Shown piece after piece: positions 43,503 to 52,925 of a DNA stretch of 64,000 nucleotides. The position numbers were made by a program, and so were the translations under genes. This stretch comes from Bacteroidota bacterium. GTDB taxonomy: Bacteria > Bacteroidota > Bacteroidia > Cytophagales > Cyclobacteriaceae. The stretch's first letter is position 1; each line of letters begins with the position of its first letter. The notes below the pieces were generated by a model. That model had not been told where the DNA came from, did not search any database, and worked only from the letters and a program-made list of their open reading frames with translations. Location of the stretch: assembly GCA_018266435.1 (NCBI GenBank), contig JAFEAL010000002.1, positions 186,001 to 250,000 of the forward strand. The letters run 5' to 3'.

Positions 43503-45308
43503 ATGAAAGAACTTCTTTACCTCAATAAATACCTCATCAAATACAAATGGCGTCTGATCTGGGGAACCGTGTTTGTGCTTATCTCCAACGTCTTTCAGAT
43601 TTGGCCCGCACAATTGGTGCGGCACTCAATTGATTTGGTGGTGGATAACATCAAGGTATACCGGTCACTTGACGGAAGCCTCCTTCAGACCGATTACTTT
43701 GGTATTTTTTCTCATGGCATTTTAGTGTATGCCCTGCTGATTCTGATGATGGCTTTGCTTCGTGGGGTGTTTCTTTATTTTGTGCGGCAGACACTGATTG
43801 TGATGAGCCGCCTGGTAGAGTATGATTTAAAAAACGAAATCTTCGAACATTACCAATCTCTTCCACTCAGTTTTTATCGCAGAAACAACACCGGAGATCT
43901 GATGAACCGCATCAGCGAAGATGTGGGGCGGGTGCGCATGTACGTGGGGCCATCCATCATGTACGGGTTACAATTGGTCAGTCTGTTTGCCATGCTGGTG
44001 CCGGTAATGTATGGTGTTAGCCCTACGTTAACTATTTATGCGTTGTTGCCCTTACCGTTTTTATCAGTCGGAATTTTTTATGTGAACACCATCATTGAAA
44101 AAAGAAGTGAAGAAATTCAGCAGAGCCAATCTCGGCTGAGCACATTTGTGCAAGAGGCTTTTTCAGGAATCCGTGTGTTGAAGTCGTTTGCCCGTGAATC
44201 TGAGTCAGCCGCCAGTTTTGCTAAAGAAAGTGAAGCCTACAAGCACCAATCCATCCGGCTTACAAAAGTGGATGCACTGTTTTACCCCATTGTGCTGTCC
44301 CTAGTCGGTATGAGCATTGTGCTCACCGTCTATGTGGGAAGTGTAGAGGTCATCAACGGAAGTCTTTCCATTGGAAATATTGCTGAGTTCATCATTTACG
44401 TAAACATATTAACCTGGCCGGTAACTCTGCTCGGATGGACCACCAGCCAGGTAAAGCGGGCAGAGGCCTCTCAAAAAAGAATCAATGAATTTTTAAAACA
44501 AAAGACCAACATTGTTTCACAAAAAAACAAGGAGCATGAAATTGCCGGGGCAATCACTTTTGCCGATGTTTGCTTCACTTACCCCGATACGGGCATTCAG
44601 GCGCTGAAAAATATTTCGTTTGCGCTTAACCCGGGCGAATCGTTGGGCATCATTGGCACAACGGGTTCAGGCAAGAGCACGTTGGCCAGTTTAATTTCGC
44701 GTTTATACGATGCCAACTCGGGCGAGATTTGCATCGATTCCATACCCATACAAGATTACAATTTAGTTTCGTTGCGCAGACAAGTGGGCGTGGTGCCGCA
44801 AGATGTTTTTCTCTTCAGCGACACCATCTTCAACAACATTGGGTTTGGTCTGACGGAACCAAACGAAGCTCAAATTAATCTGGCGGCTAAAAATGCCGAT
44901 GTATATGATACCATACAAGCATTTCCGCAAGGCTTCGCCACTCGGGTGGGCGAGCGTGGCATCACATTGTCAGGCGGGCAGAAACAACGTGTGTCCATCG
45001 CGCGGGCTATTGCACGCGAACCAAAAATTTTGATTCTGGATGACTCCCTCTCAGCCGTTGACACTAAAACAGAAAACAACATTCTTAACAGTCTGAAAAA
45101 AATAATGACCGGCCGCACGACAATCATTATTTCGCATCGTGTTTCATCGGCAAAACTAGCCAGTCAGATTCTGGTAATTGATGAGGGGATGATTGTGGAG
45201 GAGGGAACACATGAAAGCCTGTTGGCCAAAGGGGGTACCTACAAAGGGTTGTTTGAAAAGCAGATGCTGGCAGAAGAGGTTGAAACCAAATCAGAAGACA
45301 TACCGTAA
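43503..45308 (+). CDS. ABC exporter half-transporter with degenerate catalytic site
   Basis: A 601-aa fused TMD-NBD exporter of the MsbA/BmrC type. Six membrane helices (about 15-315) precede the nucleotide domain. Walker A is GTTGSGKS (385-392), the Q-loop VVPQDVF, the signature LSGGQ (489-493) and Walker B ILILDD (Asp513). The next residue is Asp514, where canonical exporters have the catalytic Glu. The H-loop is ISHRVSS. An Asp there marks the degenerate half of heterodimeric exporters. The other exporter gene at 46091 has the complementary motifs. The 3' end overlaps the convergent outer-membrane protein gene by 18 bases. Confidence 0.92.
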   Translation: MKELLYLNKYLIKYKWRLIWGTVFVLISNVFQIWPAQLVRHSIDLVVDNIKVYRSLDGSLLQTDYFGIFSHGILVYALLILMMALLRGVFLYFVRQTLIVMSRLVEYDLKNEIFEHYQSLPLSFYRRNNTGDLMNRISEDVGRVRMYVGPSIMYGLQLVSLFAMLVPVMYGVSPTLTIYALLPLPFLSVGIFYVNTIIEKRSEEIQQSQSRLSTFVQEAFSGIRVLKSFARESESAASFAKESEAYKHQSIRLTKVDALFYPIVLSLVGMSIVLTVYVGSVEVINGSLSIGNIAEFIIYVNILTWPVTLLGWTTSQVKRAEASQKRINEFLKQKTNIVSQKNKEHEIAGAITFADVCFTYPDTGIQALKNISFALNPGESLGIIGTTGSGKSTLASLISRLYDANSGEICIDSIPIQDYNLVSLRRQVGVVPQDVFLFSDTIFNNIGFGLTEPNEAQINLAAKNADVYDTIQAFPQGFATRVGERGITLSGGQKQRVSIARAIAREPKILILDDSLSAVDTKTENNILNSLKKIMTGRTTIIISHRVSSAKLASQILVIDEGMIVEEGTHESLLAKGGTYKGLFEKQMLAEEVETKSEDIP

Positions 45309-46025
45309 GCCTACTCCGCCCTGAAATCTTCGGTAACCCGGATCAACGAGTGCATCCGTAAACATCTCCACTTCAATGAATGCCGAAACCGGCAATGAAA
45401 AATAAGAATACTCAAACCCAACTAAAACTACCGGCCCATACGTAAACCTGTTTTTAGTAAACCCACCAAACCGGTTATCTCCAAATGAGCCCGCTTGTTG
45501 GTAGTTATACTCATACCGTAACACCGTGTTGCGCCATTGCCACCCGGCTCCTCCGTAGAGCATCAGTCCTTTTGAAATTTTTGATGCATCCCATTGATAC
45601 AAAAACTTGGCTTCTAAAAACCAGTCGCTTAAAACTTTATGCGTGTAGTAACTCAGGGTCGATTTTTCTCCCGAAATATTGTCAACGCTTAGGGTGTCCT
45701 TATTTACCAGGTTATTAAATAGCCCCCGGTAATAATTGTTGTATAACCCGCTGGCTGCTTTGCCGGCATCTACAGCAAACGACCAGTTTTTTGATGGATA
45801 AAATTTGTAAGTTAGTGCAAACGGATCTCCTACTTTAAAGCCAATTCCCTGGTAAGGATATTGGCTCTGCTCAAAAACCGGGCATACTACCTTGGCTTTG
45901 CTGTGAGACACATGGGGAACAGAGTACCTGCTGCTTTTAATGCTCTTCTTTACCTGAGCCCAAGAAGTATGACCCAACCATAAGAAAGAAATAACCAATA
46001 AAAAATGTGTTTTTAATAAGTGCAT
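45291..46025 (-). CDS. Probable outer-membrane beta-barrel protein
   Basis: A 244-aa protein with a signal peptide (LLVISFLWLGHTSWAQ). The rest is built of alternating aromatic strands (YAFALTYKFYPSKNWSFAVDAG-like, LSYYTHKVLSDWFLEAKFLYQW) and ends in GGVGLRYVF, with the terminal Phe typical of barrels folded by BAM. No family was recognised. ATG 46025 is chosen over a GTG at 46082 because it begins the signal peptide. It follows the second ABC exporter gene by 65 bases on the same strand and overlaps the other exporter gene by 18 bases at its 3' end. Confidence 0.6.
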   Translation of the reverse strand: MHLLKTHFLLVISFLWLGHTSWAQVKKSIKSSRYSVPHVSHSKAKVVCPVFEQSQYPYQGIGFKVGDPFALTYKFYPSKNWSFAVDAGKAASGLYNNYYRGLFNNLVNKDTLSVDNISGEKSTLSYYTHKVLSDWFLEAKFLYQWDASKISKGLMLYGGAGWQWRNTVLRYEYNYQQAGSFGDNRFGGFTKNRFTYGPVVLVGFEYSYFSLPVSAFIEVEMFTDALVDPGYRRFQGGVGLRYVF

Positions 46026-46090
46026 TAAAGCAAATATAACCCTTTTGCACAAACGGATATATACTGCCCGCTTAACCTTCACATCAATCG

Positions 46091-47863
46091 CTAAACTGCT
46101 TCTTTGTACTGCATTTGGTAGAGTTGAGTATAAAACCCATTCTTCTCCAGCAATTCGTTGTGGTTGCCCATTTCTTTAATCTCTCCTTTGTCAAGCACTA
46201 TAATTTTGTTGGCATGCTGAATCGTTGACAGCCGATGAGCAATAACAATGGAGGTTCTGCCCGCCATCATTTTAGTCATGGCATTTTGCACCAGTTGCTC
46301 CGTTTCTGAATCGATGGATGAAGTGGCTTCATCCAGTACTAAAATTTTGGGGTCGTACACCATGGCCCGGATAAAGGAAAGCAATTGGCGCTGACCTAAT
46401 GAAAGTGTAGCTCCCCGCTCCATCACATTAAAATCAAGCTGACCGGGAAGACGTTCGATGAATTTTTTTGCATCAACTAGCTCAGCCGCTTGCCAAATGC
46501 GTTCATCGGTTACATCCGGGCTACCCAGCGTAATGTTGTTGCGAATGGTATCGGAAAACAAAAAAACGTCTTGCAGCACCACTCCAATATTTCTACGCAA
46601 AACAGCCAGGTCAAATTCTTTGATATTAACTCCGTCCACCAAAATAGATCCCCGGTTAATTTCATAAAACCGATTCAGCAAATTGATGACCGAGGATTTT
46701 CCGGCACCGGTTGCCCCAACCAACGCAATGGTTTCACCGGGCTGAATGCTCAACTGAAAATTGCGCAGCACATAATTGGCATCGTTGTAAGCAAACCAAA
46801 CATGGTCAAAATCTACCCGGCCTTTGATTTGGTCAGGCTTGTACTTCCCGTTGTCGGAAATAAATTCGGGGTCATTCAATAGGTTCATGATACGCGAGGA
46901 GCTGACTATGCCCATTTGCAAAGTGTTGTACCGGTCGGCAATCATCCGGATAGGGCGGAAAAAAAGTTGAATAAACATGATGAATGAAATCAGTTTGCCA
47001 AGTGTAACTCCGGTTATTACTTCGTTGATGGCTCCCTTTGCTCCCCACCACACCAGTAAACCCGTGCCCATAGCGGCAATGATTTCAGCTACCGGAAAAT
47101 AAACCGAATAGTATAGCACAGATTTGAGATGAGCATGCCGGTGCTCGCGGTTGATTTCTTTAAATTTTTCAAACTCTCTTTTTTCACTTCCAAAAAGTTG
47201 TACAATGCGCATGCCTGTAATATGTTCCTGTACAAAGGCATTCAGGTTGGAAACTGCATTTCGCACATCATTAAATGCCACTTTAATTTTTTCTTTGAAA
47301 ATATAGGTGGCCAATAGCATCAGCGGAATAGTGGACAGGCTTACCAAGGCCAACCGCCAGTCGACATAAAACATGAATGCCAAAATGAAAACGATCTGAA
47401 GCAAGTCGCTGGCCATGGCGGCCAACCCTTCGCTAAATACATCGGCCAGGGTCTCTACATCTGAAATGATACGCGTAACCAACCGGCCGATAGGGGTCTT
47501 ATCAAAGAACCGAAGCCGTAGCCGCACCAGGTGATTATATAATTTCACACGAATGTCTCGCAAAACAAATTGAGCCACCAAACCCGAAACATAGGTGTGG
47601 GCATATTGAAAAATAGTTTGAACCACCAGCAACACGGTGATCCAAATCATAATCTTCACCATTCCGTGATAATCGCCATACTGCACATGATGATCAATGG
47701 TATATTGAATGAGCAAGGGACGCAGGGGAGATAAAAGGCCCAGGACGAGTGTTAAAAAAATGACGAAATAAAAGCGACCCCGGTAAGGCTTCACAAATTT
47801 CATCAGTTGCCGCAGCACTTTTAAATCAATGATGTTGCCGCTGCTTACGCTTTCTTTTTCCAT
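46091..47863 (-). CDS. ABC exporter half-transporter with canonical catalytic Glu
   Basis: A 590-aa fused TMD-NBD exporter of the BmrD/MsbA type. Six helices (about 30-310) precede an NBD with Walker A GATGAGKS (383-390), Q-loop VVLQDVF, signature LSLGQ (487-491; deviates from LSGGQ) and Walker B LVLDE with catalytic Glu512. The H-loop is IAHRLST. The canonical Glu together with the non-canonical signature is the mirror image of the exporter at 43503, which suggests the two form an asymmetric heterodimer. The outer-membrane protein gene follows on the same strand. Confidence 0.92.
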   Translation of the reverse strand: MEKESVSSGNIIDLKVLRQLMKFVKPYRGRFYFVIFLTLVLGLLSPLRPLLIQYTIDHHVQYGDYHGMVKIMIWITVLLVVQTIFQYAHTYVSGLVAQFVLRDIRVKLYNHLVRLRLRFFDKTPIGRLVTRIISDVETLADVFSEGLAAMASDLLQIVFILAFMFYVDWRLALVSLSTIPLMLLATYIFKEKIKVAFNDVRNAVSNLNAFVQEHITGMRIVQLFGSEKREFEKFKEINREHRHAHLKSVLYYSVYFPVAEIIAAMGTGLLVWWGAKGAINEVITGVTLGKLISFIMFIQLFFRPIRMIADRYNTLQMGIVSSSRIMNLLNDPEFISDNGKYKPDQIKGRVDFDHVWFAYNDANYVLRNFQLSIQPGETIALVGATGAGKSSVINLLNRFYEINRGSILVDGVNIKEFDLAVLRRNIGVVLQDVFLFSDTIRNNITLGSPDVTDERIWQAAELVDAKKFIERLPGQLDFNVMERGATLSLGQRQLLSFIRAMVYDPKILVLDEATSSIDSETEQLVQNAMTKMMAGRTSIVIAHRLSTIQHANKIIVLDKGEIKEMGNHNELLEKNGFYTQLYQMQYKEAV

Positions 47864-48027
47864 AAACTGTAAATAACTGCATTTTTAAGATAAGGTTCAG
47901 AAAAATGAAAAAACAACCGGTTATACTTAATTATCTGATAATTAGCACCGTTCAGTGTGACCAAATTGTTAGCAAAATGTGTGAAACATTTAATTCAAAA
48001 AAGATGAATAGTAGCAGACAATTAAGA

Positions 48028-48035
48028 TATTTTTG
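48028..48035 (+). promoter_or_regulatory. -7 promoter box for the TonB-dependent receptor gene
   Basis: TATTTTTG is an exact TAnnTTTG match 32 bases before the chosen ATG at 48067. No -33 element is recognisable. A promoter here also argues against the upstream in-frame start at 47905. Confidence 0.45.
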
Positions 48036-48066
48036 CCGGAGAAAATCACAACCTAAAACTAACTCT

Positions 48067-51000
48067 ATGATTAAAAAATTACTCATGCTATTTACCTTGG
48101 CGTTCGCAACGGTCGCTGGGTTGCGCGCACAAGGGGTAACAACCGCTACTTTCATTGGCTTCGTGAAAGATGCTAAAGGAGACGCATTGCCAGGAGCTAA
48201 CGTTGTGGCGGTTCATACCCCCTCCGGCACACAATACGGTACGATTTCCCGCACGGACGGACGCTATGTAATTCCTAACGCCCGTGTAGGCGGCCCTTAC
48301 AAACTCACCGTTTCTTTTCTGGGTTATAAAACTTTAGAGCAAAACAACCTGTTTCTCGAACTCGGCAATACAACCAATGCCGATTTTGCTATGGTTGAAG
48401 ACGCTTCACAACTGGCCGAAGTTGTTGTTAGCGGTGCTGTTGATCCTGTGCTTAATTCAGGAAGAACAGGAGCATCTACAAACATTTCTAATAAAGTTAT
48501 CACTCGTCTGCCCACCATCAGCCGTAGCTTCAATGACTATGTGCGCATGACACCGCAAGCCAATGGCAATGGCTTTGCCGGGCGTAGCGATGGCTATAAC
48601 AACATTACCATTGATGGCGCTCTCTTTAATAATGCTTTTGGTTTATCGGGTACCGTGGGCGGCCAAACCAGTGCCCAACCTATAAGCCTGGATGCGGTAG
48701 ATCAGATCACTACCTCAATAGCTCCCTACGATGTAACGCAAGGAAGTTTTACGGGCGCGGGCGTTAACGTGGTTACCCGAAGCGGTACCAACGATGTAAC
48801 GGGTTCAGTCTATTATTTTACCCGCAACCAAAATTTGGTGGGTAGTAATGTTGGTGGCAACTCAAATCCCTACAGTAACTTTTCTTTCAATAATATGGGT
48901 GTGCGTTTGGGCGCACCAATCATCAAAAACAAATTGTTCATTTTTGGTAGCTACGAGCGCGAACGCCAAACGCTACCCGGTACTACGTACTCAGCCGCAA
49001 CAGCCAGTGACCCCTTTGTTTCAGGCGGCACAGTTTCTCAGGTGCGGGCATCAACATTAGATTCGTTATCCAATTTTCTAAAATCAAATTACGGCTACAA
49101 TACCGGCCCGTATCAAAATTACAACCTGTTGCAAAACAGTGACAAGGCTACTGTTAAGCTTGACTGGAACATCAGCTCCAATCATAAGTTTTCCATCAAA
49201 TACAATTACTTAAAATCGTACAAAGACCAAGTGCCCAGCGGAAGTGGCAACATGTTTGGTGGCAGCCGAAGTGCAAGCCAATTTGGCCTTCCTTTTTTGG
49301 GAGCTTACTATCGTATTAACAATAACCTGAACTCTGTTATTGCTGAGTTGAACAGCACATTTGGCAGTGGGTTTACCAACAAATTCCAGATTGGGTATAC
49401 CGCTTTCCGCGATTTCAGGGGCACCCCCAATGGCGGTGGCCCATTTCCGTTGGTTGATATCGGAAATGGTTCAGGGCAAAACCTGACTTCGTTTGGCTAT
49501 GAACCTTTCTCGGCCAATAATATTCTCAACACGAACGTGTTCCAGTTCTCCGACAACTTTGATATCTACAAAGGCAAACACACTTTCACACTGGGAACAT
49601 ACAATGAGTTTTATCATTTTGAAAATGGCTTTGATCCAAATTATTATGGAGCTTATTCCTTTAATAGTTTGTCTGATTTTTATGCAAGCGCGGCTGGAAC
49701 AGTGGGCTCTATCAAACAATACCAATTGGGGTACTCAACCGCTGCTGATGGCTCATTTCCCATGGTCAAAGTAGATGCTTTTCAATTAGGCCTTTACGGT
49801 CAAGATAAATATGAAGTCAACAGTCGCCTGAACATCACGCTTGGATTGCGTGCTGATATGCCGGTGATTGATTCGAAAATTGCTCAAAATACTCAAGCGG
49901 CAGGGTACACCTTTTCCGGAGGATCAACCATTAACACCAGCCAGGTTCAAAAAGCTCAGGTGCTATGGTCTCCTCGCATAGGGTTTAATTACGATCTGAA
50001 AGGCGACCGGTCAACACAAATCCGTGGTGGAACCGGTATATTCACCGGTCGTGTTCCTTACGTATGGATATCTAACCAGGCCAGTAACAACGGATTGTTG
50101 TTTAACTCTAAACAATACTCGCAAACCAATGCCACAGCCGCAGGCTTAGTGTTTAGCCCAAATGTAGACGCTTACCGTCCGGGCAAAGGATCAAACCCTC
50201 CGCCCTCAGCAAGTCCCTCGTATAATCTGGCTGTTACTGACCGTAACTTTAAGTTTCCTCAGGTATGGCGTACAAGCATTGCCATTGACCAAAAATTACC
50301 GTGGGGTGTGATTGGCTCCCTGGATTTGGTTTTCACCAAAGACCTCAATGCGGTTTACGTGCGCAACATTAATTTGCCTGATCCTACATTGACAGCAAAT
50401 GGTGCCGACAACCGACCAATCTACTATAAGGCGTTCCCGTCTGGCACTTCCAATAGCACAACCAACACACGTATCAATCCAAACGTAACCGATGCAGAGT
50501 TGATGAGCAACACCAGCAAAGGATATAGCTACTTTGGTACGATTCAATTCAAAAAAGCATTTAACAATGGACTGGATGCTATGGTAGCTTATACGTATAC
50601 ACAAGCACAGTCTGTGAATGATGGAGGCTCGATTGCACAATCGGTATGGCGCGATCGGTATGTATCCGGTAACCCCAACGCCAACGTGTTGAGTTACTCC
50701 AGCTACTTGTTGCAAAACAGAATTATTGCTTCGTTAAACTATCGCAAGGAATATGCGGGTCATTTTGCCACTTCGGTGGGTATGTTTTATTCACTGGCTC
50801 AATCCGGTCGCTTCTCTTACTCCTATTCGGGAGACATGAATGGAGATAACAGCGGTGGCACCAATGATCTTATTTATATACCCCGTAACCCAAGCGAAAT
50901 CAAATTAGTCGACATTACTGGTATGGACGGCAGTGGTAACCCCTATACTTATACTGCCGCTCAACAATGGGCCGACCTGGATAAATACATCAGCCAAGAC

Positions 51001-51381
51001 AAATACCTGAGCGGCCGCAGGGGTATGTATGCCGAACGCAATGGTGGCATCCAGCCGTGGAGAGGTCAATTGGATTTGCGCATCCTGCAGGATTTTTATG
51101 TGTACGTGGGTAAAGAAAAAAAGAAACGCAATACGCTGCAGTTGAGCCTGGATATATTTAACGTGGGCAACTTGATCAATAATAATTGGGGTCTATACCA
51201 AGTACCTAATCGTTCCTCGCTGCTTACGTTCAAAGGGTATGATGCCACTGGCACGCCTACATTCCAATATCCCTATCTTAACTCCTCAACCAAAACTCCG
51301 CTTACCAGCACCTTTAGAAATGACCTGGGCTTGCTTTCACGCTGGCAAATGCAACTTGGTGTAAGGTATATTTTTGATTGA
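48067..51381 (+). CDS. Oar-like TonB-dependent outer-membrane receptor
   Basis: A protein of 1104 aa with a signal peptide (FATVAGLRAQ). A CarboxypepD_reg domain (about 22-105; FVKDAKGDALPGANVVAV, GRYVIPNARVGGPYKLTV) precedes the plug domain (RTGASTNISNKVITRLPT, ITIDGALFNNAFGL) and a long 22-strand barrel ending MQLGVRYIFD. It resembles Myxococcus Oar and related receptors rather than SusC: no SusD gene is adjacent. The substrate is unknown. ATG 48067 is preferred over 47905 because the extra 54 residues lack signal-peptide character. Confidence 0.9.
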   Translation: MIKKLLMLFTLAFATVAGLRAQGVTTATFIGFVKDAKGDALPGANVVAVHTPSGTQYGTISRTDGRYVIPNARVGGPYKLTVSFLGYKTLEQNNLFLELGNTTNADFAMVEDASQLAEVVVSGAVDPVLNSGRTGASTNISNKVITRLPTISRSFNDYVRMTPQANGNGFAGRSDGYNNITIDGALFNNAFGLSGTVGGQTSAQPISLDAVDQITTSIAPYDVTQGSFTGAGVNVVTRSGTNDVTGSVYYFTRNQNLVGSNVGGNSNPYSNFSFNNMGVRLGAPIIKNKLFIFGSYERERQTLPGTTYSAATASDPFVSGGTVSQVRASTLDSLSNFLKSNYGYNTGPYQNYNLLQNSDKATVKLDWNISSNHKFSIKYNYLKSYKDQVPSGSGNMFGGSRSASQFGLPFLGAYYRINNNLNSVIAELNSTFGSGFTNKFQIGYTAFRDFRGTPNGGGPFPLVDIGNGSGQNLTSFGYEPFSANNILNTNVFQFSDNFDIYKGKHTFTLGTYNEFYHFENGFDPNYYGAYSFNSLSDFYASAAGTVGSIKQYQLGYSTAADGSFPMVKVDAFQLGLYGQDKYEVNSRLNITLGLRADMPVIDSKIAQNTQAAGYTFSGGSTINTSQVQKAQVLWSPRIGFNYDLKGDRSTQIRGGTGIFTGRVPYVWISNQASNNGLLFNSKQYSQTNATAAGLVFSPNVDAYRPGKGSNPPPSASPSYNLAVTDRNFKFPQVWRTSIAIDQKLPWGVIGSLDLVFTKDLNAVYVRNINLPDPTLTANGADNRPIYYKAFPSGTSNSTTNTRINPNVTDAELMSNTSKGYSYFGTIQFKKAFNNGLDAMVAYTYTQAQSVNDGGSIAQSVWRDRYVSGNPNANVLSYSSYLLQNRIIASLNYRKEYAGHFATSVGMFYSLAQSGRFSYSYSGDMNGDNSGGTNDLIYIPRNPSEIKLVDITGMDGSGNPYTYTAAQQWADLDKYISQDKYLSGRRGMYAERNGGIQPWRGQLDLRILQDFYVYVGKEKKKRNTLQLSLDIFNVGNLINNNWGLYQVPNRSSLLTFKGYDATGTPTFQYPYLNSSTKTPLTSTFRNDLGLLSRWQMQLGVRYIFD

Positions 51382-51396
51382 TTTTTTGTTCTTACT

Positions 51397-51429
51397 AAAA
51401 AAGGCTGCCCTTTTGAGGCAGCCTTTTTT
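51397..51429 (+). terminator. Intrinsic terminator after the Oar-like receptor gene
   Basis: A 9-bp stem AAGGCTGCC (51401-51409) / GGCAGCCTT (51417-51425), extended by A-T pairs, precedes a T-run. It lies 28 bases before the next ATG and inside the longer reading frame of that gene, which supports ATG 51458 as the true start. Confidence 0.85.
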
Positions 51430-51457
51430 ATTTTCCCGCAAATTTTTACCTTCCCCA

Positions 51458-52885
51458 ATGGCCGGAAGGATTCTTTGCATTCTTTTCTTGGTTAGCTGCA
51501 TCAGTTGCCATAAAAAAACAAGAGAAATTACTTTCTCTCCCCAACCTCTATTGCAGCGCGACCTAAAAGACATTCAGAAACGCGGCTACCTCGAAGCCAT
51601 CATCGACAACAACTCTGTCAGCTACTTCATTTACAAAGGTCGTACCATGGGTTTTGAATACGAATTGCTTCAGCGGCTGGCCAGCGCAATGCATGTCGAT
51701 TTAAAGATACAAGTCATCGCAGGTATTGACGAAGCCCTTGATAAACTGAATAAGGGCGAGGGAGACATTGTGGCCTTTCCGCTCACCCTTACACAAGAAC
51801 GCGAACAATACCTTTCGTTCAGCAATGCATTGTTTCAAACACAACAAGTGCTGGTGCAAAAAAAGCCCCCGCATTGGCGCATGCTTCCGTCAGACATCGT
51901 AGAAAAAAAATTATTGCGAAACCCCGTGGATCTGATCGGCAAAGAAGTACATGTAAAAAACGGATCGGCCTTTATCGATCGGCTCGAAAATCTTTCAGCT
52001 GAAACTGGTGGAGAAATTATCATCCACGAAGACAGTGCCGATGCTGAAACTGAATCGTTGATACAAAAAGTTGCTCTGGGCGAAATCCAATACACAGTAG
52101 CAGACCAGATGATTGCGCACGTTAACGAATTATATTTCCCTAACCTTGATATCAATACCCTGATCAGTTTGCCTCAGCAAATCGGATGGGCTATGCGAAA
52201 AAACTCTCCCGAGTTGCTGGCCACAGTTAACCAATGGCTCGCTGAAGTAAAAAAGCAAGGCATCTTTCAGGTGATCTATGACCGGTATTTTAATAGTCCA
52301 CGCTTTTTGGTAACCATGATGTCTCCTGATTTTACGTCATTGAAATCCAACCATCTTTCTCCTTACGATGAGCAACTCAAAAAAGGGGCCACCCAGTTGG
52401 GGTGGGATTGGCGGCTGCTGGCTTCCCTTGTTTTTCAGGAATCAAATTTTAATCCGCGAGTCGAATCCTGGGCCGGGGCCATCGGTCTGATGCAAGTAAT
52501 GCCCGAAACCGGCCAACACTTTGGCATCACCAATTTGTGGGACCCCAACCAAAACATTTTAGTGGGGGTGCGTTTTTTAAAATTTCTTGATGACTACTGG
52601 AAGAAGACTGTAATGGATGACCGCGTGCGCATAAAATTTATTCTTGCTTCTTACAACGTTGGCCTGACTCATGTGATCGATGCACAAAAACTGGCTAAAA
52701 AATATGGAAAAAAGACCGATGCGTGGGAAGACAACGTAGGATTTTATCTCACCCAAAAATCCAATCCTAAATACTATCGCGATGCAGTTGTTTCAGCGGG
52801 TTACTGCCGGTGCGATGGCCCGGTAATTTATGTTAAACAGGTATTGCAGCGCTATGAAGAGTACAAGATCAGAATCAATGCGTAA
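51458..52885 (+). CDS. mltF: MltF-like lytic transglycosylase (SBP_bac_3 + SLT)
   Basis: A 475-aa lipoprotein (lipobox LVSC, Cys14; a second Cys17 follows). An extracellular solute-binding type-3 domain (about 40-290; GFEYELLQRLASAMHVDL, LTLTQEREQYLSFSN) serves as regulatory module. The SLT/GH23 lysozyme-like domain follows (about 300-430) with catalytic Glu328 in FQESNFNPRVESWAGAIGLMQVMPETG. It cleaves peptidoglycan glycan strands, forming 1,6-anhydro ends. The domain order equals that of E. coli MltF, which is a lipoprotein there too. Confidence 0.9.
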   Translation: MAGRILCILFLVSCISCHKKTREITFSPQPLLQRDLKDIQKRGYLEAIIDNNSVSYFIYKGRTMGFEYELLQRLASAMHVDLKIQVIAGIDEALDKLNKGEGDIVAFPLTLTQEREQYLSFSNALFQTQQVLVQKKPPHWRMLPSDIVEKKLLRNPVDLIGKEVHVKNGSAFIDRLENLSAETGGEIIIHEDSADAETESLIQKVALGEIQYTVADQMIAHVNELYFPNLDINTLISLPQQIGWAMRKNSPELLATVNQWLAEVKKQGIFQVIYDRYFNSPRFLVTMMSPDFTSLKSNHLSPYDEQLKKGATQLGWDWRLLASLVFQESNFNPRVESWAGAIGLMQVMPETGQHFGITNLWDPNQNILVGVRFLKFLDDYWKKTVMDDRVRIKFILASYNVGLTHVIDAQKLAKKYGKKTDAWEDNVGFYLTQKSNPKYYRDAVVSAGYCRCDGPVIYVKQVLQRYEEYKIRINA

Positions 52886-52925
52886 GCAAACTGAATCCGG
52901 TTTTCCATTGTAATGTGTAATTCAG

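Noticed and set aside
47905-48066. Extended N-terminus of the Oar-like receptor
   Set aside because: The extra 54 residues are not signal-like, and a -7 promoter box lies within them at 48028.
51374-51457. Extended N-terminus of the MltF-like protein
   Set aside because: It would encode the terminator hairpin of the previous gene and begin with TTG inside the preceding stop region.
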